A DNA stretch of 64,000 nucleotides from Heterocephalus glaber (taxonomy: Eukaryota > Chordata > Mammalia > Rodentia > Bathyergidae): positions 248,001 to 312,000 of the forward strand of contig NW_004624801.1 in assembly GCF_000247695.1 (NCBI RefSeq), in the 5' to 3' direction. The notes under the pieces are model-generated. The model was not told the DNA's origin. It searched no databases and saw only the letters and a program-made list of their open reading frames with translations. This document shows positions 35,900 through 48,109 of this stretch, piece after piece. Numbering within the stretch: position 1 is the first letter of the stretch; each line of letters begins with the position of its first letter. The position numbers and the translations under genes were made by a program.

Positions 35900-38800
35900 A
35901 AGAGAGGTGAGTGATGGCCACTATACAGAGCTCTTAGGATTGGGATGATGAATATAAAGCAACATGTAGCAGCCACTTCAGAAATGGTAACATCCTCTTG
36001 GGATGGAAATTTACTGCAAGGTTTAATTCAAAATCATTCTTTCCATTTGACCCCTAGAGGAAGCAAAGCAAAATGGTCACTTTTCTTGGATGTAGCACTA
36101 TTTCTGAGTCTGGGAGAGATGGCTAGTCCTAACCTGTGGGTAATTTAAGGGCACACCAGCAATATGTGACGTAATTAGCAGCTGCCATTGGAGGAGAGGG
36201 GCAAATGAAGGCAAGTGATTTCTTTTTTCTATCTAGGAAGTTTTGGAGAAAAAAAAAAGAGTGGATGTGGTATATAACCTATTTCTACACCACCATTATC
36301 TTATTTACTATTTATTTATGTGATTCTGGTCATTGTTTTAAAATAGTTTTGGCAAATGCTCAATTTTAGTCCCATCACTTCAAATTTATACACCTAAATA
36401 TGTCTCAGTCATTTAAAAAGACCTGGTTTAACACATCCATAAACTCCACATAAAAACTCAATGGAATTTTTTCAGTCTTTTTTCTACCAAAGCATATAAA
36501 ATTTTTCTCTCTCTATCTCTCTGTCTCTCCCTCCCTCTCTCTCTTTCTTTCTTTTTCCTCTTTTCTCATTCTGTAACCGGCTGCTTTGGTCATGTTGCTA
36601 GGTGGAGTATGGAGGTATAAACAAGCAAATCAAACCAATTCCTCCTCTGACTTTTTTGTCTTCTTCCTGTACCTGCAAAGGCTTTCAGGCAGAGAGCAGC
36701 TGTTAAATACCAACTGTGTGCCAGGGTCACCCTATTCTCACTTACGAGGCTCTATTTTGGGAAATTTTCTATAATAGGAATTGAAGGGCTTAAGGTACAT
36801 CAATTAGCCACCTAAGTTTTTGTTTTTAGACTGCATTAAGAGTATGTATATTAAAAGTACATACCTTGTATAATTTATATACTAGTTGTAACTACTAGCA
36901 AAGAGAACAGTAGTGTGCATGCTTTTGTTTGACTCTGAGGGTGCTCTGATTCCTGAGATTGGAAGAGAAGCAACACCCAATCCCCACCTCCCCTCATTTA
37001 AAAATTATGTATTAATAGTTTCCCAAAGTGAGATTCCTGACTTAGGGAAGACAGTGAGAAAAACAGCATACTAAGTTCCAGAAATGTAAAACTACCCAAA
37101 ACTACAAGGTTCCTTAGTTGTCCCAGTGTACAGCCCCAGGGCACACTGTTAAATGAGCTTAACTCTCCAGGAAGGAGGGAAAATATTTAGCCATAAACTA
37201 GGGTCAAAATCACTTGTAACATTTTCCAATGTGTTTATCAAATCTATATGTAGATAAAAAGATTAAAAGCTAGTTACTCCAATATTTACAGTGACCACAC
37301 AGCTCTCACTAACTTTGTTTAGAATCTCTACTTGTGCTACACTCAAGAAAGAGGCAGAAGGTGATAGCTCTGACACTTGATCATGGTTGAAATAGCTATT
37401 TCTCTCACCCTAGAGCCAGCCCTAAATTCAGCAGGAACACTTTAAGGGAGGAGAGCTTGACAAAGGAACTGGTAGAATCCACTTCTGCCCAGCCTCAGCT
37501 GTCTTACTGCACCTGAAGAATGCTGTTCAGTCATTTGCTGAAGCATTTATTTTTTAGACTCTACTTCAGATTTAATCACTTACTTATCTTCCTGCCAAAA
37601 TATTTGTGCTGGTAAAATAAGACCTGGGCAGAACCTGCTGTTTCTGCTTCTGTCCATAGGGTAGTAGGAGAAAAGTCAATGACAGTGATTTTTATAGTTG
37701 TATGGGGTAATTGTTCTGGGTTTTTTCCTTTTCTCCTTTAAAGAAAATTCTACAGGTTTCAAAGCTCTGTGAGAAGGGGAAAACTCTAACTGAAAACATT
37801 GTTCACCATCTCAGAAACTTTCAGAGCAGAAAACAGAACATCCTTGCTACACATTGGCTGTATAAAATTGCATACATTATTTGGGTAACTGTCAATGAAA
37901 GTGACAATGAAAACACTTAAACCTTAAGTGTTGCCTCTTTCTCATTTCTTTTCTTTACTGGCCTTAATTATGGACTTTATTCAGGCACACAGCCTCACTT
38001 ACAGATATGTTGCCAGTTTACTGGGTACATTTAGTGTGTTCATATGCTAGCCATTTAAAGCCCATAGCCTTTCTTTTGAATTACCAGCTGCATTGTTTTT
38101 CTTCAGTGTTCTATGATTTATCTACCCAGGTGACTATAGATATATTAAATATTGCATATTTTTCCTACATGCGTTAGAGCATCTGCAAAATGTCCGTGTC
38201 TTGTTTCGTTTTTAGCTCAATTATTGGAAATATAATATTTCACATTCTCAGAAATATTCTTTAGGGAATGAGTGACTATTTTAAAAATGCAAAGTCCTTA
38301 GGCAGCCAAGTAAAAAGTTTTTCCTGTTTGGGTTTAACTGAATATTTCGACCTTCTTTGCCATTATTTCTCTTCCATGACTCTACCTTTCTCATTTTACA
38401 AAAATCCTTGCTCTTTTCTCTCACTTGGATAATGTGAGTCCTCATCTTTGCCATCTAAGCTTGTCCTTCAAAGTTATAGCCAAATTCGTATTTTACATGA
38501 TTTCTTTCTAGCTGAAGGAAGTCAACATGGAGTGTGCCTTCCTTCTATTCCTGTTCGTTACACTATCATCTGTGCCCTGTCCCACCCACTGACTGTTAAG
38601 GGAAACATTTTTTTAAATTTAAAAATAACTTTATTATTAAACACACACACACATAAGAAATTAAAACCATTCAAAGAAGAACAATGCAAGAGAAAAACAC
38701 CTATAATAATATTCAAATACAGTAGAACTCAACCAAAACAAAACTGAAAAGCACTTCAACATTTTTTGATATAACTTAAAAAAACTATCTCAAGTACCAA

Positions 38801-39915
38801 CAAGACACCAGAGGATGTGATTTTTTTCAGAAAGATCTGTTAAGGGAAATATTAAAAATGAAATAAAAACCACTCAATGATACTGTTTTAATCTTGTCTT
38901 TTAAATATCTTACTAACCTGTTGTGAGCTAGGATTATATGTTATAAATCATAACTTTGCTAAAACCCAATTACTCCCCTTGAACATTTTAGGCAGAGGAA
39001 CACTCATTTGAGGGTAGGTTAAAGAGGAGAATAAATATTAGCCTTAGGAGTAAAATATACATTTGTTCCTCAGTAGGATGTGCTACAAGTAAGTTAAACA
39101 TATGAAGTATTTATTTTGATTCCTCATTCTTTTTAACATTCACCCTGTCCTCCAATACATGTGTGCATACACACACAGACACAAACACACACAAAATTTT
39201 TCTGATGTTTTTATTTTACCTATTCTACTGGTTGCAAGATCTAATTTTCGGTAAGCCTTCAGTATCATGCTATTGCCCAGGCAAAGATTTATTAAATGTC
39301 TTCAGGCTGCTATGCTTTATTTACATTTAGGTTGAGAGTTTTGGCTACATCAGTCTATAGGAATGCATGTTAATATGTGACGTACTAAGGCAGTCTGGGT
39401 GAGAGTGATAATTTTGGGTAGGTGGGAGGGTTGATTACTTCCACTGCATAAGCTGACCTCCATTTCATAGGCCAAGGAAACAAATATTACACAACACCCA
39501 CATGTCTGAAATTTGTTCTGCATTATAAATAAAATACCTGTTTGAAAGCATATTGAGATGAGCCATAGCAAGCCATGAATTTTTCTTTTTATTTTATCAT
39601 TTTTTGAGTCTTAAGTTTCCATTTAGGATCAAAATAACATCTTTCAACTGTACCTGCTGTCTTTATCCTGTATATTCTGAAATAGACTATATTTTCAGAC
39701 ATATCTTCTAGGAAGTATGCACCTAGGGATCTTAGAAACTATGGGATTTCAATGAGCAACACTTTAAATTTTCTGTGACTTTTCAATAAGGGATATGTGG
39801 CAACCTAAGTGAGTAAGCTTCAGGGGTATAAGGGGATTTCTAGAAAACAGACGGAGTGTATGGATTATGTCATCAGGCAGTTGGTTTTACAGTTGGAAAT
39901 CATTGAAATACTAGT
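35900..39915. other. Unassigned sequence (4 kb)
   Basis: No gene or clear transposon. Contains a (CT)n run at about 36507-36560 and an (AC)n run at 38641-38653. Frames of 60-99 codons have no recognisable domain. Confidence 0.4.
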
Positions 39916-39919
39916 TTAT

Positions 39920-40510
39920 TGCATTCATTAAAATTTCCAGAGAAACAAAACCAAAGTGATGGATTTATAGACAGATAGACAGATAGCTAGGAGATATTTA
40001 TTAGGAATTGGCTGATAGACTTATGGAAGTCCCATAATGTGCCATGTTTAGCTAGAGAACCAGGAAAGCCAGTGGCATAGTTCAATCTGTTTCCAAAGGC
40101 TTGAGAACCAGGGAAGCCAAAGTTATAACTTTCAGACTGTGTCTGAAGATCTGAGAGCCTGGAGCTCTGATGTTTGAAGGCCAGAGGAGTTGGAATACAG
40201 TTATTTTACCTTGCTCTTTTTTTTTTTTTTTGGTCCAGGGGATCAAACTCAGGATCTTGCACTTGCAAGGCGGTGCGGTGCCACTGAGCTAAGCCCCTAG
40301 CCCTCTTGCTTCATTTTTTTGGCACTACCTGGACCTTCAGCCCATTTTATGATGCCCACTCAGATTGATGAGGATGATCTTCTTTACTCAATCTACTGAT
40401 TCAAATGCTGATATCCTCTACAATCACCCTCACATATACTCCCAGAAATATTTTACTAGTCAAGCATCTGTTAGCCCCATCCAGCTGAAACAAAAATTAA
40501 CTATCACATC
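39920..40510 (-). mobile_element. MLT2-like ERVL LTR, antisense, with nested SINE
   Basis: Plus strand reads aaatttccagagaaacaaaa, gatatttattaggaattggc, aagtcccataatgtgccatg, then after the SINE aggatgatcttctttactca, atgctgatatcctctacaat and a terminal aaaattaactatcacatcc. This is the reverse of MLT2. A gata/gaca tetranucleotide patch lies at about 39968-39990. Confidence 0.75.
40217..40303 (-). mobile_element. ID-like SINE inserted in MLT2 LTR
   Basis: Poly-T, ggtccaggggatcaaactca, ggatcttgcacttgcaaggc, gccactgagctaagccccta. MLT2 sequence continues on both sides. Only a short shared cttgct is visible as target duplication. Confidence 0.88.
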
Positions 40511-40619
40511 CATCAACTTGCAAAAATTGAAAAGTAGTAAAGAAAAATTCCTCAGAAAGGAAGAGAGGGAAGAAAATCTAAAAGATGTAAAATAACCTTT
40601 GAAATCCAGCTATGGAGGT

Positions 40620-41088
40620 TAAATTAGTTTCCTAAGGCTGCCTTACCAAAATACTGCGACCTGGGTGACTTAAAACAACAGAAATTTATTTTCTGACAGT
40701 TCAGAACACTGAAAATATGGATCAAGGTGTTGGCAGGGGGCCATGCTCCCTTTGAAACCTCTAAGGGAGACAGTTTCCTTACCTCTCTTTTAGTTTCTGG
40801 TGGCACTGGACATTTTTATTTTATTTTATCTTATTTTAATTTTTGACTTGTGACAGAAACAATCCAAACTCTACCTCCATTTTTCTCATGGCCTCCATTC
40901 TTTTCTGTGTGTCTATGTCTAGATTTCCCTCTTCTAATAATATTTGTTGGATTGGGGGCTATTCTAATGACTTCATCTCTACTTGATTCCATCTGCATTC
41001 ACTACTTCCAATTAATGTCATATTCCTGCATCCTAGGAATTAGGACTTAATATCTTTTGGGGGATCCAATTCTACCCATAATAGATGC
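40620..41088 (-). mobile_element. MLT1-like MaLR LTR, antisense
   Basis: Plus strand: gtttcctaaggctgccttac, cttaaaacaacagaaattta, ttctgtgtgtctatgtctag, ctaggaattaggacttaata, ggggatccaattctacccat. This follows the reverse of MLT1. A ttttatttta simple patch lies inside (about 40815-40840). Confidence 0.75.
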
Positions 41089-41176
41089 TGATGGCAAAGA
41101 AATGAGAAACTCCATGGTTTCCTCAGAAAAAAGTGGAAAAAGCAGAGAAATGAAGGATAACTTTGTTTTTATTTTC

Positions 41177-41566
41177 TGTCTTAGTTACTTATCTCTCGTT
41201 GTTGAGACAAAATATTTGACACTTAAAGTTAAAGGGGAAGGGGTTTATTCAGCTCACAGTTTGTAGAGGTTTCAGTCCATAATCAGCTGGCTCCCAGGTG
41301 GAGTGGCACATGGCGGAGAGGCATTGCAGAGGAGAAATAGTTCATGACACCCACATGGTGGGAAAAGCAGCAAAGGCCCTTAACAGTGTCTTTCTGCCCC
41401 ATTCACCTTATTCAGACTATCACTGGCATTGCCAAACCAATCACTCACGTAATAGTGGTTTAGTAATCACACACTCTTAATCCTAGCATCACACATTCCA
41501 GATGTAGCTACCTTTGACAAAGACTGCATGAACCTTTGGGGACACATCTAGACACAAGCCACAACA
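41177..41566 (-). mobile_element. Solo MaLR LTR, antisense, perfect 5-bp duplication
   Basis: 390-bp LTR running from tgtcttagttacttatctc to gacacaagccacaaca (TG...CA ends). The pentamer ttttc lies directly on both sides (41172-41176 and 41567-41571). Internal gtttattcagctcacagttt and gtttcagtccataatcagct relate it to the LTRs at 18497 and 33689. The 60-codon frame inside it is not a gene. Confidence 0.85.
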
Positions 41567-41574
41567 TTTTCTAA

Positions 41575-42670
41575 TGAATTATTTTATTGTGCTTTTAGTT
41601 TATTTCTGCTGTTGTCATATATTAAGATAATACTAGAAAAAGCACTTACTTTTCTACATAGTATTTGAATCATACATTCTTTTGAAGAGGTATCACAGAC
41701 AGTTCTATAACTTGTCATAACTAGTGGGATTTGGTTAGGTGTCAGTAAGCTATATTTGTATTGACAATAAACAACGTAGAAGGACACATTCCACAAAGAG
41801 GAAGGGAAAGATCAAATAAAAGGAGAAGTAAAAAGAACAGTTAACCATGGATGGGGAAAGGTGGGAGACATGAAGTATTATGAAAAAAGGTATCTTATAA
41901 ACAAGAGAAAATTGGGATTTGGGTTTTGACGTAAAAGCTCATGACTCAGATTTTCATCCATAACTTCTTTTATTCCCCAGACAGACTTGTGTTCCTAAGC
42001 TTCCTCTATATTTTCCAGACTTTCCACCCTAAAGAGAAATAACAATACTAACATTTGCATTTACTTAAGGCTTTGGAAAAAATCAAAATGAAAATAAAAG
42101 TAACCATCAAGGAACATCTGCATGGAATAACTGACTCACTACTTTGGCCAAAGCTATCTTTTGGTCTTTATTCTCATGGCAGCAGTAGTAATATTTCCAA
42201 TCAGTTAATCTTGGGGGAGGTTGGAAAGGGGAGACTATCAATGGAATCTTTATATGAGAGAAAGCATCAATATGCTGATAAGACTATTGATTAGTCAGTG
42301 TCGCATCTGTAAATTTGAAAAATTGTCAGAAATTTCACAGAAGTGGAGGAGCTAATAACTAGTAAAAGTATATATTGTTTATACAGGAACACATCTAGAT
42401 TGTAACACTACCATCTATTGCACCTATTTATTCATTAGAAAAGGTGGATGGATGGTAAAATATATTTACCTAACTTTTGGGGGTCAAAACAAATTTGAGT
42501 GAGTAGATTTAGAAAGGATGCCATTTATTGTACTATTAGCTCTCACAGGTTTAAAACAATTTTGGACAGTAACAGAGTCACACTTGAAAGCACACATAAT
42601 GTAAGCAAGCCACATTTTGAAGACATGGTCCATCTGACTTGATATGGCTTCCATTCCTGGAACATGGCTG
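41575..42670. other. Unassigned sequence
   Basis: No gene or clear repeat seen. Confidence 0.4.
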
Positions 42671-42674
42671 GAGC

Positions 42675-42676
<2 letters not shown>

Positions 42677-42714
<38 letters not shown>

Positions 42715-42824
42715 CTTCTTCTTCTTCTTCTTCTTCTTCCTCTTCCTGTTTCTCCTCCTCCTCTCCTTCTCCTCTTCCTCCTCCTCTTCCTCCTCCTCCT
42801 CCTCCTCCTCCTCCTTCTTCTTCC
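42677..42824. repeat. Compound trinucleotide microsatellite (TTG)n(TTC)n(CTC)n
   Basis: About 12 TTG units (42677-42713) pass into TTC units and then into an interrupted TCC/CTC array. Because the period is three, every frame is open, which explains the stacked frames of 67-131 codons on both strands (Val, Leu, Cys or Phe runs on plus; Glu, Gly, Gln or Asn runs on minus). None is a gene. Confidence 0.95.
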
Positions 42825-43199
42825 TGCATCCCCAGCCTGTTCTATAGGTTCTTATTTTAGGGCTATAGATTCTGTCCACAGAAAACCAGCATCATCCAGT
42901 ACTTCTGGCAACAAGTTACTGAAGATCAGAATAATCCCATTATAATTAAATCAGTCAAGCTTTAATATATTGATGAATAGAACTTCAGATTTCTAAAAAA
43001 AACTAAGGGTCCCTGAAAAATAAAAATTAAAAAAAATATATATATTTTTGACTCATTTTAACATGGAACTCTCTGAATAATTTAATTTAATTTTTTAGCT
43101 CTAAGTTTTATTCACAAATAACTGAATTTGTACTTATTGGTATGAAGACTACAGATTCAAGAAGTATATTTGTGTGAAGTTACTGTCCTATACTTCATT

Positions 43200-43690
43200 C
43201 AGCATTGTATTTTGCTGTTTAACTCAAGAGGCTGAATAGAGAAATAGACAATGGCCAGATCATATACAACAGTACAACTTTGACCCAGAACCTCTGCAGC
43301 AAACAGCCTGGGAAGTGTAACCACAACCTCTGTAGTAAGTGCCCCAAATGGTCAGAATGTGGTCAATGACTACTAGCTTCCCAAAATCTTACTGCCTGGA
43401 TCCAACTCAGAACCAACCAGAGAGAAATCATGCTCCCCCAAACAACCACGTAGGATACCCTGCTTCTAGTTAACCCAACTCCAGCTTTCCAGGACAGCTT
43501 CCGGTCAGAGAATTCCTGAGGAGCTCCTTTTTTCCCACTGCAAAGCTGTCCCACTACACTTCCTGCCTTTGAGTCTCTGCCATATGAAAGTAGTGGTCTC
43601 TACTTCCATTGCTACCCCAAGCTGTGAATAAATAAGCCCTGCCTGTTTTCATTTGCACAGCCTTACACAGAAACAATTATATGGCTAATT
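43200..43690 (+). mobile_element. Candidate ancient solo LTR
   Basis: The stretch has LTR-like character: gcagcaaacagcctgggaag, aaccacaacctctgtagtaa, ctgcctttgagtctctgcca, then the polyadenylation signal aataaataagccctgcct near 43627 and a short GT/C-rich end (ttcatttgcacagccttaca). Family and exact ends are unknown, and I see no target duplication. It could instead be another old interspersed repeat. Confidence 0.35.
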
Positions 43691-43957
43691 GGCCCTGTCC
43701 AAACAAAAAAAATCCTTTAGAGCCACTGAGTAGCAAGTGTGACAAGAATTTTGGAAAACTGGTAAAATGGTTGGAACTGGTTGAAACTTGGTTCAGATTT
43801 CCTGTGAGCTAGCTCCAATCTGATATTTTGCCTTTTATCTTACTCTGTCCTCTTTTTTAGATCATATCCACAAAGGTGGCAATGCTGTGACTCTCCTGCA
43901 TGCTCTAGTTTGGGTGGTTGAGTTTTTTTTCTCTAGGACTCCTCAAAAGTAATATGA

Positions 43958-44041
43958 GGGCCGGGATTTAGCTCAGTGGTTCTGCCGCCTGCCTCCTAAG
44001 TGCAAGGACCTGAGTTCGATCCCCAGTACCAAAAAAAAAAG
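43958..44041 (+). mobile_element. ID-like SINE with perfect target duplication
   Basis: Body gggccgggatttagctcagt, ggttctgccgcctgcctcct, cctgagttcgatccccagta and an A10 tail. The 11-bp aagtaatatga is repeated exactly at 43947-43957 and 44042-44052. Confidence 0.93.
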
Positions 44042-44054
44042 AAGTAATATGACA

Positions 44055-45400
44055 TTCACCTGACCCTAGTTCAACTTGGCTCTATTTCTTTCAGAATTTC
44101 TGTTTATTAACTGAGAATTGTATGATCTCTTATATGATGTATCAATTCAAATCCCACCAATAATGGTTATTCATCATGTGACTTTGAAATAGCATATTAA
44201 CATATTTAAGTCTTATTTGGCTTAGCTAAAAATTAATACAAAGTCTTGAGTACCTACTTATAGAATGACTTTAGAATTAAAACAGATAATTCCTGTAAAA
44301 TAAACTTACCAAAGTTCAAAGTTCTGATATACTTAAATACTTAAATGAGTGCTTAAATAGGGGCTTCATTTTATTTCCAAATGGACAAGATTTTGTACAT
44401 TTGATGGGGCAACACAACATTCAGAAGTAAGATTTGGAGATTACTGGAAATGATAATTTCCAGGTTTTATTAGGTATCATATAAGCACTACTAAAAAGAA
44501 GATATATGTTTTAAGTGATGTAGAAAATTGATGTACTGTCTTCTAATTCAGGGGGCGGTAACTTCTCTCTGTCCTGAAATCAAACCTCCAGAACTAGCAT
44601 GATTTTATATCAGACAATTAGGAATATTTTGTCTTCTGTGTTTTTGATAGCTTCTACTAATTGAGCAGGTTATAGGCAGAAACTTGGTCAAGGTTTTCAG
44701 ATATAAACTTTTTGGAATATAGATAAATCTGGACTTAAAATATTCCATAAGATAAAAATGTACATGACTCTGCCAAATGAACAGGTACTATGTTCTATCA
44801 TATTAAATGTTTTTTGTTCGCTTTTGAACTCCATTGTAATTAAATCCTCTGACATGGTGAAATGTTCAGTTTGCAGACATGACGTACACAAATTTAATTT
44901 CTGAATCAAACAAAGGAAAACTTTCTGGTCATTTTATGTGCATTTTTATTAATGTGTTCGCAAATACAGAGTTAGCCATGTAATGAGACAGGATCTCACA
45001 CTGAGAGTTTGTTCCTTGACTAAATTATGCAGTTCCCCACAAAGGACACCGTTGATCACGCTGTTTGTGTGCTCCTGTCTACTTGCTGATGTCAAGGATT
45101 TATACCGGGAGGTCCCTACCAACGTTTTTTGGAACAAATATTTTGTGGGAATTTCACTGTTTTTTTGTCCCAAAGGCCATTTAGTGGTCAAACTGGAAAC
45201 CAAGAATGGAATGAGTTACCTTATTAAATTTTTAAAATCTAAAGTGTTTATTGTGCCTGGTGGGTTTCAGTAGAAATGAGAGGAGCAGATCCTGATGCAG
45301 AAAGTCTCACCTGTAACAATTTTTCAAAGCACATTTATTCCGTTAGATTCTTGAGGAAACGTTACTAAGAGCAGGCCCTCATAGGACATGTTTGTCAACA
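44055..45400. other. Unassigned sequence with opposed open frames
   Basis: A 96-codon plus frame (44983-45273) and an 84-codon minus frame (44949-45203) overlap. I do not recognise either. The base composition is less AT-rich than its surroundings, which suggests a copied element of unknown family rather than a gene. Confidence 0.35.
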
Positions 45401-45504
45401 TCCTCTACCATGACTATTTCAAATACTTTCCATTCTCTTTAAATCTCTATTCTACTGTGTCCTCTACTCATCATCCATTTCTACGTAAGAGGAAAACAAT
45501 TTCA

Positions 45505-46010
45505 CAAACTTCTTGACACTCAGTCTGGAGAGTTTATTAGATCTGGACCATTCTTTCCTTGGAATTGTCCTTGACTCTTTCCCATCTTCCACTCAGATCT
45601 TCTCCCTCCTTTCCCTTCCAGGTTTCCTTCCTTATAGATTTCTTATTATTGTGGATCCTGATTCCCAAGTATCTCTCAAATGTCCTCCCTTTTCTTTCTT
45701 CCCCACGGTCATGAAATAAATACACTACTTGCTGGCCTCCCTATCTCTTGTCTGGCCAATTCATTCTCACCACCAGAATCAGACACTTCAATGTGATCTG
45801 AAATACTTTACACTCATGCCAATCAGATGGTGGTTAGTTTCCTGGACAAAGCCTTTTATGCTCCCTTAGAATAATGTAAAGTGTTCGTGGTGATTTACCA
45901 GGGACTGCTCACCACTCTAGCTATCTCTCATACTTCTCTTCATCTCGATTCTCGGATGAGCCAAGGGAATATTGTTTTTAAACTTTCCCTGCTAACTCCT
46001 ATGCTGTAAT
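45505..46010 (+). mobile_element. L2 LINE relic
   Basis: Phrase order ggaattgtccttgactcttt, tctctcaaatgtcctccctt, gccaattcattctcaccacc, cactcatgccaatcagatgg, cctggacaaagccttttatg follows the 3' part of L2 in sense. The opposed frames of 68 and 62 codons within it are not functional. Confidence 0.6.
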
Positions 46011-46014
46011 AACT

Positions 46015-47960
46015 CAATTTGTCTCCACCAGTTTTCTGGAGAAAGTATGTAAATTGCACCCTTGAGGAAATGTGATTCAACAAATAACTACTGGAGAATG
46101 GATTCACTGGAGAACAAAAGCAAACATATCCATGGCTTTGAAGAAGTTAGGAGCCTACCCAAGAGTGGGAAAGGCTAAACAGGAAAGAAGCTTAGTCATT
46201 AGTAGATTTTTAAGTTAAATATTTGTAGTTTCCTTAATTCAGAGGGACTTAAGTGTTTACTAAATTATAAGAAAACATTTTCAGGCTCTAAGATAAATCA
46301 TTTTTCAGTGTCCCTCCTAACATGACAGCTTCTTGCTATTAAATACAGTTCTTGCTAAGTCTGATTTCTTTTCCCTGCCATTAATAAAAAAGCTTCCATT
46401 ATTGATTGCTCATGGTATCAAAAACTGCTCTGAGGAATATATGATTAAATGAGAATGTTCACTGGTATATTGACTTTGCCCAGTTTTACTTTTATCACTG
46501 ACACCAATGGGCATGTTTTTCTGACCCAAAAATTAGAAGGCAGGGGCTTTCAGTGTGCCTTTGTGTACTTCCCCCACTCATAGTAGCTTTGAAGTAGAAT
46601 TTTGAGTGGAGTCTTGACTGATTTTAGATGGTTCAAGCAGCACATTGATAATAATAAATTAGAATATATTGCATCTGGAAAAAGCCAATACTTTGAGCAA
46701 ATTCTGATACATGATTTATAGTGCAGTGTGGTATAGCTCACAAGAGCCAATCATATACACATCTGACCAACACTGCATCCTGAATCCTCAGTTCAGTAAC
46801 TTGAAATAGTCGTGATTAGAATATTTATCCTGCAGAAATTGGAAACTCTACAAATCAGTCCCATTGTCATTCTAAGAGAGCCTATTGTTAAAATGTGTCA
46901 GCACACCACCCTCATAAATACATGGACATTCTGTTCAGCACTGCTCCTCTTACTTGTTGTCCTGCTGAAGTGGGATTATAACATTTGCCCCTAACCCTTT
47001 CCACCATCCACGTGGCAGATTCAATGATGGACGCTAGGAATTCCAGAAGACTGGAGATTTTTTACAGAAAATAGTGAAGACTGCCTTAGAGGGTAAGAAG
47101 ATTCTTACCTTTAAATAAAGATTCTTATCTTTATTTATCTGAAGAGCTGACAGCTGGAAGTAGTACAAGACTTGTTTTGCAGAGCTTCTGGGGACAGTAC
47201 CAGAACAGGAAAGTCTTAGGAAAGCCACAGGGAGACACATTTTTTAATCTGAGTTTAGGAAGGACTTCCTCTTTGGTTATGTGAAGTCATCATAAGACAG
47301 GAACCACACACATGGGGATCAGGGAGGTCCTAGCCGATGAAAATGAGCAAACAGAGTCTGAGCCACTCTGAGAGGACATTATAAAGGGACCCTGGAAAGG
47401 TATTCTTCCTGTATTTATGCCCTGCTGCTGGTGCCTGTTATGAGTTGAATCTTCTCACGATATTACTCCACTCAGTCATCTTGGCAATTCCCAGAAGTGT
47501 TCACCTGCTAATGTGTACAATGAGGAGCAGATAGAAAAACCACTGAGAAAGAAATGTTTTGTTCAAATGCAGGAAAAAATATAAACAGAAATTGTAATGA
47601 TATTTCACTATTAAATCTACTTTTAGAGAAACTAGATGTTAGCCAACTCAATACTGATTTCAGACTTTGGTATCTATTAGGATAACCTCACTTGAGCACA
47701 GTTTCACTAGAGAAAGGAGACAACCTCAGGAAGTTTCAAGTAACTTTAAAATTCTGAGTAGTGTGAGAGACTTTCAGGGGGAACACACTGTTTACTGGTG
47801 AGGACTTCAGACATTTCCTCCATATCCTATGGTAGCCAGGCAGATAGCATAACAGGAAGTCCTCAGGTATCAAGAAGGAATGGCACTTGTGGAGTAGGCT
47901 ACTGTAGGTCCAGCTGAAGGCATAGGTTTAGCAGGGAATGAGGGTAAAACAGAACAACTG
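46015..47960. other. Unassigned sequence
   Basis: No gene. A small direct repeat aagattcttaccttta / aagattcttatcttta sits at 47098 and 47118. Confidence 0.4.
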
Positions 47961-47964
47961 AATT

Positions 47965-48106
47965 GTTTTTTTTTTTGGGGGGGGGTTTATTTGTGTTTTT
48001 TTCTGAGCAAGGATTTCCCTATGCAGCTCAGGCTGGTCTTGAACTTGTGATCTTCCTGCCTCCAGAATATGGGATTACAGGCTTGCACCACCATGCCAGG
48101 CTTACA
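47965..48106 (-). mobile_element. B1 SINE, antisense
   Basis: T run with nine G (47977-47985), then gagcaaggatttccctatgc, agctcaggctggtcttgaac, gggattacaggcttgcacca, ccatgccaggct. A 7SL-derived SINE without an ID partner. Confidence 0.88.
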
Positions 48107-48109
48107 GTG

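Noticed and set aside
42484..42879. 131-codon frame with Glu, Lys and Asn runs resembling an acidic nuclear protein
   Set aside because: Pure consequence of a trinucleotide microsatellite; all frames are open on both strands.
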